Shown here: one piece after another, positions 34,821-64,000 of the stretch | Position numbering within the stretch: the first letter of the stretch is position 1 | Layout of the letters: the number at the start of each line of letters is the position of its first letter | NCBI GenBank assembly: GCA_054601695.1 | Contig: BAAHQB010000008.1 | Span: 1,426,001-1,490,000 of the forward strand | Direction of reading: 5' to 3' | DNA: 64,000 nucleotides | From: Amorphochlora amoebiformis | Taxonomy: Eukaryota > Cercozoa > Chlorarachniophyceae | Notes under the pieces: model-generated | The model's database searches: none | What the model saw: only the letters and a program-made list of their open reading frames with translations | Told to the model about the DNA's origin: nothing | Made by a program: the position numbers and the translations under genes

Positions 34821-35125
34821 CCGAACTCAACCACGGACGTCGGAATCTAATGCTTCTTTAATTCGTCGGGTAGCGCGTCACTCATGATGACTCAGTGAGC
34901 CATAATGCGACAAATAAATTTATAAGACCTTTTCTATAAATTTGTCGGCAAGCACTTCCTTGAAGTTCCTTCTTGGGCACAACTTCATCGGGTGTGGAAA
35001 AAGGGGGCCATCTGGAAGGTATAGAGGGAAGATAGGGATAGCAGGGATAGATATAAGATCTTAGAGGCGGATTGTCAATTTTTTTGGGGTGGGGAGATGC
35101 TTTAGAAGGTGAGTTTTGGTTGTAG
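34821..35125. promoter_or_regulatory. Spacer between head-to-head genes, presumed shared promoter region
   Basis: About 305 bp separate the minus-strand ATG (34820) from the proposed plus-strand ATG (35126). The interval is free of AT microsatellites. No TATA box or motif could be firmly identified. A 119-codon minus-strand frame across it has no splice or family support. Confidence 0.45.
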
Positions 35126-51626
<16,501 letters not shown>

Positions 51627-51986
51627 AGCTGGCATGTACATTTCCGAGGCGAATTGAATGCTTTCCGAATGATTTTATATGAAGTCGAGGCACTTCTAGA
51701 CTTACAATTAAAGTTGAATATCGATATCTCTCGCTCCGTTGTGATCGATTTATATTTAATTTCCCACTATACTAGCAAAAGCAAGACGTAGTGATCTGGA
51801 TGATCGGGTGGACAGAATACGTACTTCATAATATACTCATATCATGATGATGATGCATGTATCTAGTATACATATATATAATAATATATGAGTATGTATG
51901 AACACTTTTTACAGTGACGTCTAGTATCAGTGTATATTGATGAGATCCAGTGTCTAGAGATCAACATTCTATCTAGGCTAAAACTT
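51627..51986. other. 3' flank of the PDZ-like gene
   Basis: Non-coding by inspection, with little AT repeat and several CTAG sites, as in the 12.4-13.6k spacer. The 3' untranslated region of the PDZ-like gene must lie here. Confidence 0.5.
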
Positions 51987-52401
51987 CACAGCCAGCTCAA
52001 ACCAGTCACGAAAACTTTTTCAGCTGATCTCCGGGCCCAATCGTCATGTAAGGACGAATAGTGTGGTTCCATACCGCATGGAACTAAATGGAAGGTCGAC
52101 AGCGGTCGACCCCAAAAAAATCGAAAATTGACTCAAGCAGGCTTGATAAACGGCTTAAAATTTCACTATTTCACTATTTCATGATAATAGTGTTAGAATT
52201 TTCTGGCAAGTTCTGTAAGCGCTCACGCTGTACTTCAGCTCTTGGTGTTGCGCATACCTGTAACCGCGAAAGATTAGTACATTCTGTGATGCAAGTTAAA
52301 TTTATAGACAGTTTTTAAAAAATTGCATCCTATATCAGACGTGTTCTCCGAATGAAAAACACATACATATATACACGTACACAAGTATTTCTATGCACCT
52401 G

Positions 52402-52990
52402 TTATGCGATCTTCCTGAGCTTTTGGGTGTAACTGAGGACCAGGGTGCCATTAGCTCTCTCAGCAACTGCAACGAAGATGCACTTGAGGTTCTCGGCGGT
52501 CCTGGAGTAGCGAATATTGAAGGGGTAATCGGGGGTAGATTGGACGGTATTCAGCTGGAATCCTCAGCGAAAGCCGCAGCGAATCCGCTGTCCAGTAGAG
52601 TAAGGGTGTTTGTCCCGCCCGCTTCTGTATACCCCCACCGTCCTCGCGGTACACCCCTACCGGGTAGGACGCCTTGTGTGCAGTATGTTGAAGCTGTAGG
52701 ATGAATCCAGGGTCGAGTACACCCTGATTGACCTGAAAAAAAGCCTTATCCCTGCTTTGTGCAAAATTTGAAAAAAAAATACCAGTTTTTTAGCCTTGGA
52801 CACTTTTACATGATCTCGTTCATAATTTCCAATCCTCTCATTATACGCCTTAATTTTCTTGAGAGGAGGGGACTTGATGCATCCAGATTGCACAGCTTTG
52901 CGCTTCTCTCTGCGCTGGCGCGCCCCAACGCTTTCCGCGGGGCATGCGACAAAATATGTTGAAATAAATGTCGGCAGCTGACTTCCGGTG
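52402..52990 (-). CDS. Coding region of unknown function inside the TIR element
   Basis: Three exons join in phase: about 52990-52810 (5' limit uncertain), 52732-52661, 52554-52402. The first is basic with a nuclear-localisation look (REKRKAV, then KSPPLKKIKAYNERIG). The last ends SYTQKLRKIA-stop after NIRYSRTAENLKCIFVAVAE. No DDE, HUH or helicase motif is visible. A start codon was not found in this frame; an overlapping frame (52806-53111) offers a 101-codon alternative with an ATG but no splice support. It could be an accessory protein of the element. Confidence 0.5.
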
Positions 52991-53040
52991 TTTTCTCCTT
53001 AAGTTTAATTATTGGCTCTCCTGACAAAAAAATCGATATG

Positions 53041-53832
53041 GCGTCTTCTGGGCGGCCCACCGCCGAACCGAAGTCACGCAGACCCAAGCGAAAGGCCTCT
53101 AAATAAGTCATCTATGCGATCGATGACCTGTATAATGTATTCGATGAAAAAGAGAGGTATGAATTTGATTCCATTATATTTAAAATTTTATGTTCTGGGA
53201 CTTCAAAGTGGGAGAATAATATTTTTTCTTCTAAACATCACAGCGACGACCAGTTCATACTGCGCTACACGTCTGAGCTAAAGGATGCGAGCAAATTTCT
53301 GGCCAACTGTATCCTTTCCATCTTCGACCGGCTCGGTAGGAGCGTCCACGCGGTGCTGAAGAACTTCAATGACCCACGAAGGCGGACGAGACGCGGAACC
53401 TCTTCGTGCCTTCCACTCTACGTCGTGATCATTCGCAGAATTTTAGGGGATTTAGCGGTCGGAAGATACGTCTTGATGATTATGAAGTCTTCCAGATCCA
53501 TACGAGAGCTAACACGCAAAGAATTGTGCGTCGTAGAAGCCTCGTGGGGCCGCTCTCGGGCGCGACTTGAAGAGGACCCTCAATGACAATCCGTATGCAC
53601 CCACTTCAATCAACATCAACGACCGTCAGGGATCTCAGTTCTTTCGGGAGATTCCAAAATTGCGGCGGGGATGCTCAACGGCTGCCGGGGTGTCAGGGAG
53701 CTACTCATCCTGTGCACTTGCAGGTTTGCATCACGATCCGCGACATCATCGGCAGAGTAATGGTGGAGAACGATTGGAAACCTTCAGGTACATGTATATT
53801 TTTACGAAGGAAAAAAGTTACATGTAGATATG

Positions 53833-53869
<37 letters not shown>

Positions 53870-54902
53870 ATGTGTGTATGTGTGTACACATATTATAATA
53901 TATTTTTTGGTATAAATACATATGTATTTAAATATATGTATACATGGGTAGACATGTACATATGCAGATGTTGCCAAGATAACTGAGACCGGGCGGCGGT
54001 GCATGAATCTGGTTCTGGCCGTTTTCGGAAAGGAGAGGGTGCAGCCTTACGTGTTCGCTATAGAGCTACCTATCCAGCTAAAGCTACACCTAGCACGGTA
54101 ATATAGCATACGTATATGTACACACGGAATCAAAATATATGTATCGTATATTATATTTGTATACATATACACACATATATACACATATATATTACACACA
54201 CATTACATGCAATATTTTTTCTTTACATATATATGTGCATATATACACACATGTTTACATATAACATACAGAATATTGTGTGTATGTGTATGTGTACACG
54301 TATATTATATATTTAATGTACATATATGCAGATGCAGGAAACTAGGGAATCGAGCGGACACCACAGCCCTCAACGCTCAAAATTCTGAGCACGTGAACAA
54401 GATTCTCAAGGAAATCGAGCACACTCAGTCGGCACACGTCCGCGTCGTCGGCAGTGACAGCCTTGAAGTCAAGGACCACACCGAGAGCCGAGTATTCGCG
54501 GTGTTTCTGCACGAGTACATCACCAAGACGCAAGCTCTCCTCCTCGATTTATACACCAATTCCGAACTCAAGATGTTCAACATGGCGGATAATCGTATTC
54601 TCCCCGCTGCCAATGACTGTAGCGTGTGTGCTCTCGCGAATCGGACACGCACACCTCCATCTGCAACCACGTATGGATGGCCGACATAGAGAGCGTCATG
54701 CAAACAGGGAGGCTTTCGGACGAGCTGGCGGCCTTCCTCTGTTCTGAAGAAGCCCAGGACACGCTCTCGAAATCGGATCTCCGCCAGGATATTGCCCCAC
54801 GACCGCGATAAAGTCTCCGCAGATACAGCAAAAATGAGGAAAATACGAGCTGCCAATAAGAAGGAGAGAGCTACCAGAAGTCGCAGAAAGTGTAGAAAGT
54901 AA
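53041..54902 (+). pseudogene. Frameshifted plus-strand gene of the TIR element
   Basis: A candidate ATG at 53041 opens a basic stretch (PKSRRPKRKASK) that meets an in-frame TAA at once. Coding-like pieces follow: 53107-53156, 53244 to about 53390, then two shifted frames to about 53650. Well-spliced exons follow at 53724-53787, 53968-54097 and from 54332. The last holds at least two more frame changes, near 54615-54625 (a GTGTGTG run) and near 54790, before a basic end (ATRSRRKCRK) at 54902. A cluster of Cys and His residues around 54607-54670 may have been a zinc site. I read this as a decayed element gene. Sequence errors are an alternative, though the other genes show none. Confidence 0.6.
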
Positions 54903-55092
54903 AGTAAGTGGCCATAAACTTAGCTGGAGGCGCAATTTCAGAGTCATGTACGTACAAAATTTTTCTACTTGAATTATTGAATTCTAGGAATTGTCTGAAT
55001 CAAGTCGATTTTTGGGAAATTTTTCTTTTTTCTCGGGCTCAATCCCCGAGTAATTGCTGGAAAAATTTCGTGACCGGTTTGAGCTGGCTGTG

Positions 55093-55552
55093 TTAGAGAA
55101 TTTTAGAATTTGGGCCGTCTTGTCACTAGTGTCATGACCTTCATCTAGCCTCTAGAGCCTCAGATACAGCTAGACAGATGCGTATCTAGTATATATATAT
55201 CTAGATATATCGCCACAGCGATTACCTAGATTACTCTGGCAATTGATCTAGCTAGCTAGTTCCTATAGTTCTACTAGAAGATCTACATATCTAGCATATC
55301 TAGTTATATCTGGTATATAATATACTAGATATACATGTCTAGCATGTATATATATGTATATATATATACAGATATATCCTTTTTCACATCTAGTATCTAG
55401 AGTATATACATCGTCTATTCGGCCGAGCAGTAAACACGTAAAAATTTGTTTATTGGTATGAACAAAGAATGCAGGAAGAAGTAATAACTTTCTACTCAAC
55501 CTATCTACTAAATCTAGACTGTAAACAACGTACGGGTACCAGCCCACCTTCA
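55093..55552. other. Intergenic spacer between the TIR element and the helicase gene, CTAG-rich
   Basis: No exon is supported. CTAG is very frequent (for example TCTAGCTAGCTAGTT near 55250), and TA runs are short and interrupted. It must include the 3' untranslated region of the helicase gene, whose stop is at 55553. Confidence 0.55.
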
Positions 55553-63573
<8,021 letters not shown>

Positions 63574-63770
63574 CTTTGGGTGGGTTACGACATGATTTCA
63601 GTGTATAAAATATTATGTTTATATATATATATATTATCCATATACACATAGGGTATATACTATTATTACAATATACTGTGATATTGACTTATTTTGATGT
63701 GATACGATGTATCCAATTTCATATTATTTTATTATTATACAGTACATTTTACAGTTTCTAATACTTTATG

Positions 63771-63829
<59 letters not shown>

Positions 63830-64000
63830 GATATAATGCCAACGTACTACAGTATAATAAAATAACATGAAATGGGATATATCTTTTATATATATATATA
63901 TATATATCTTTTATATATATTATGTATATATGTGTGTGCATATATATATATATATGTGTGTGTATATATATATATATATGTACCATATTACAGATACTCA
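63574..64000. other. Intron DNA of the helicase gene to the window edge
   Basis: AT-rich with TA microsatellites near 63770-63830, 63885-63905 and 63940-63980. No exon is recognised. The upstream helicase exons must lie to the right. Confidence 0.6.

Larger units (their letters stand above)
51987..55092. mobile_element. 3.1-kb element with terminal inverted repeats
   Basis: The left end reads CACAGCCAGCTCAAACC, then one base (A), then GTCACGAAA and a T-rich stretch ending CAGC. The right end, reversed, reads the same 17 bases, then G, then GTCACGAAA, TTTTTCCAGC. Homology then falls off. The interior carries a minus-strand coding region (52402-52990) and a plus-strand one (53041-54902) diverging from about 53.0k. 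It has few AT repeats except in two apparent introns. Flanks share only TT, so the target duplication, if any, is 2 bp or lost. The CACAG ends and ambisense plan do not let me assign a superfamily. Confidence 0.75.

Noticed and set aside
52393-52704. 103-codon plus-strand ORF
   Set aside because: It is antisense to two phase-matched minus-strand exons that end in a stop at 52402; the minus strand has the better splice signals.
53041-53109. Start ATGGCGTCTTC with a basic leader as the first exon of the element's plus gene
   Set aside because: The frame meets a TAA 22 codons later, directly before the next coding-like segment, and no GT..AG pair removes it in phase, so it is not accepted as an intact exon.

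Overview
The window is nuclear DNA of an intron-dense eukaryote. Every gene is cut into many short exons (9 to about 220 nt) with GT..AG introns, and most introns are filled with (AT)n/(TA)n microsatellites, long purine or pyrimidine tracts and telomere-type CCCTAA/TTAGGG arrays. The first gene encodes a bacterial-type elongation factor G behind an N-terminal extension with a hydrophobic stretch followed by a Ser/Arg-rich stretch. This resembles a two-part plastid-targeting leader, so I infer an alga with a complex plastid, but I cannot name the species. Exons were found by reading non-AT islands on both strands and keeping those with an open frame, an AG acceptor, a GT donor and matching phase to their neighbours.

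Layout. (1) 144-12404, plus: EF-G, 31 exons, all phases consistent, about 813 residues, the best-supported gene. (2) 12405-13612: a 3' to 3' spacer free of AT microsatellites and rich in CTAG and TACG. (3) 13613-34820, minus: a roughly 40-exon gene of about 890 codons with an N-terminal hydrophobic segment, one C2H2 zinc finger and a coiled coil; the rest is unrecognised. (4) 34821-35125: a short spacer between two head-to-head genes. (5) 35126-51626, plus: a gene of about 27 exons and 600 codons with a PDZ-like segment. (6) 51987-55092: a 3.1 kb element with imperfect terminal inverted repeats, carrying one minus-strand coding region and one plus-strand coding region broken by frameshifts. 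(7) 55553 to at least 63573, minus: the C-terminal half of a UvrD/Rep-type superfamily 1 DNA helicase, continuing beyond the right edge.

No functional pathway links these genes; EF-G acts in organelle translation and the helicase in DNA repair or replication. The most notable signals concern intron structure. CCCTAA arrays often abut 3' splice sites in the sense direction. Several introns carry serial decayed copies of the adjacent exon-intron junction. AT microsatellites are largely confined to introns. A conserved motif of about 40 bp recurs inside the telomere-like arrays. The TIR element is a candidate undescribed mobile element.
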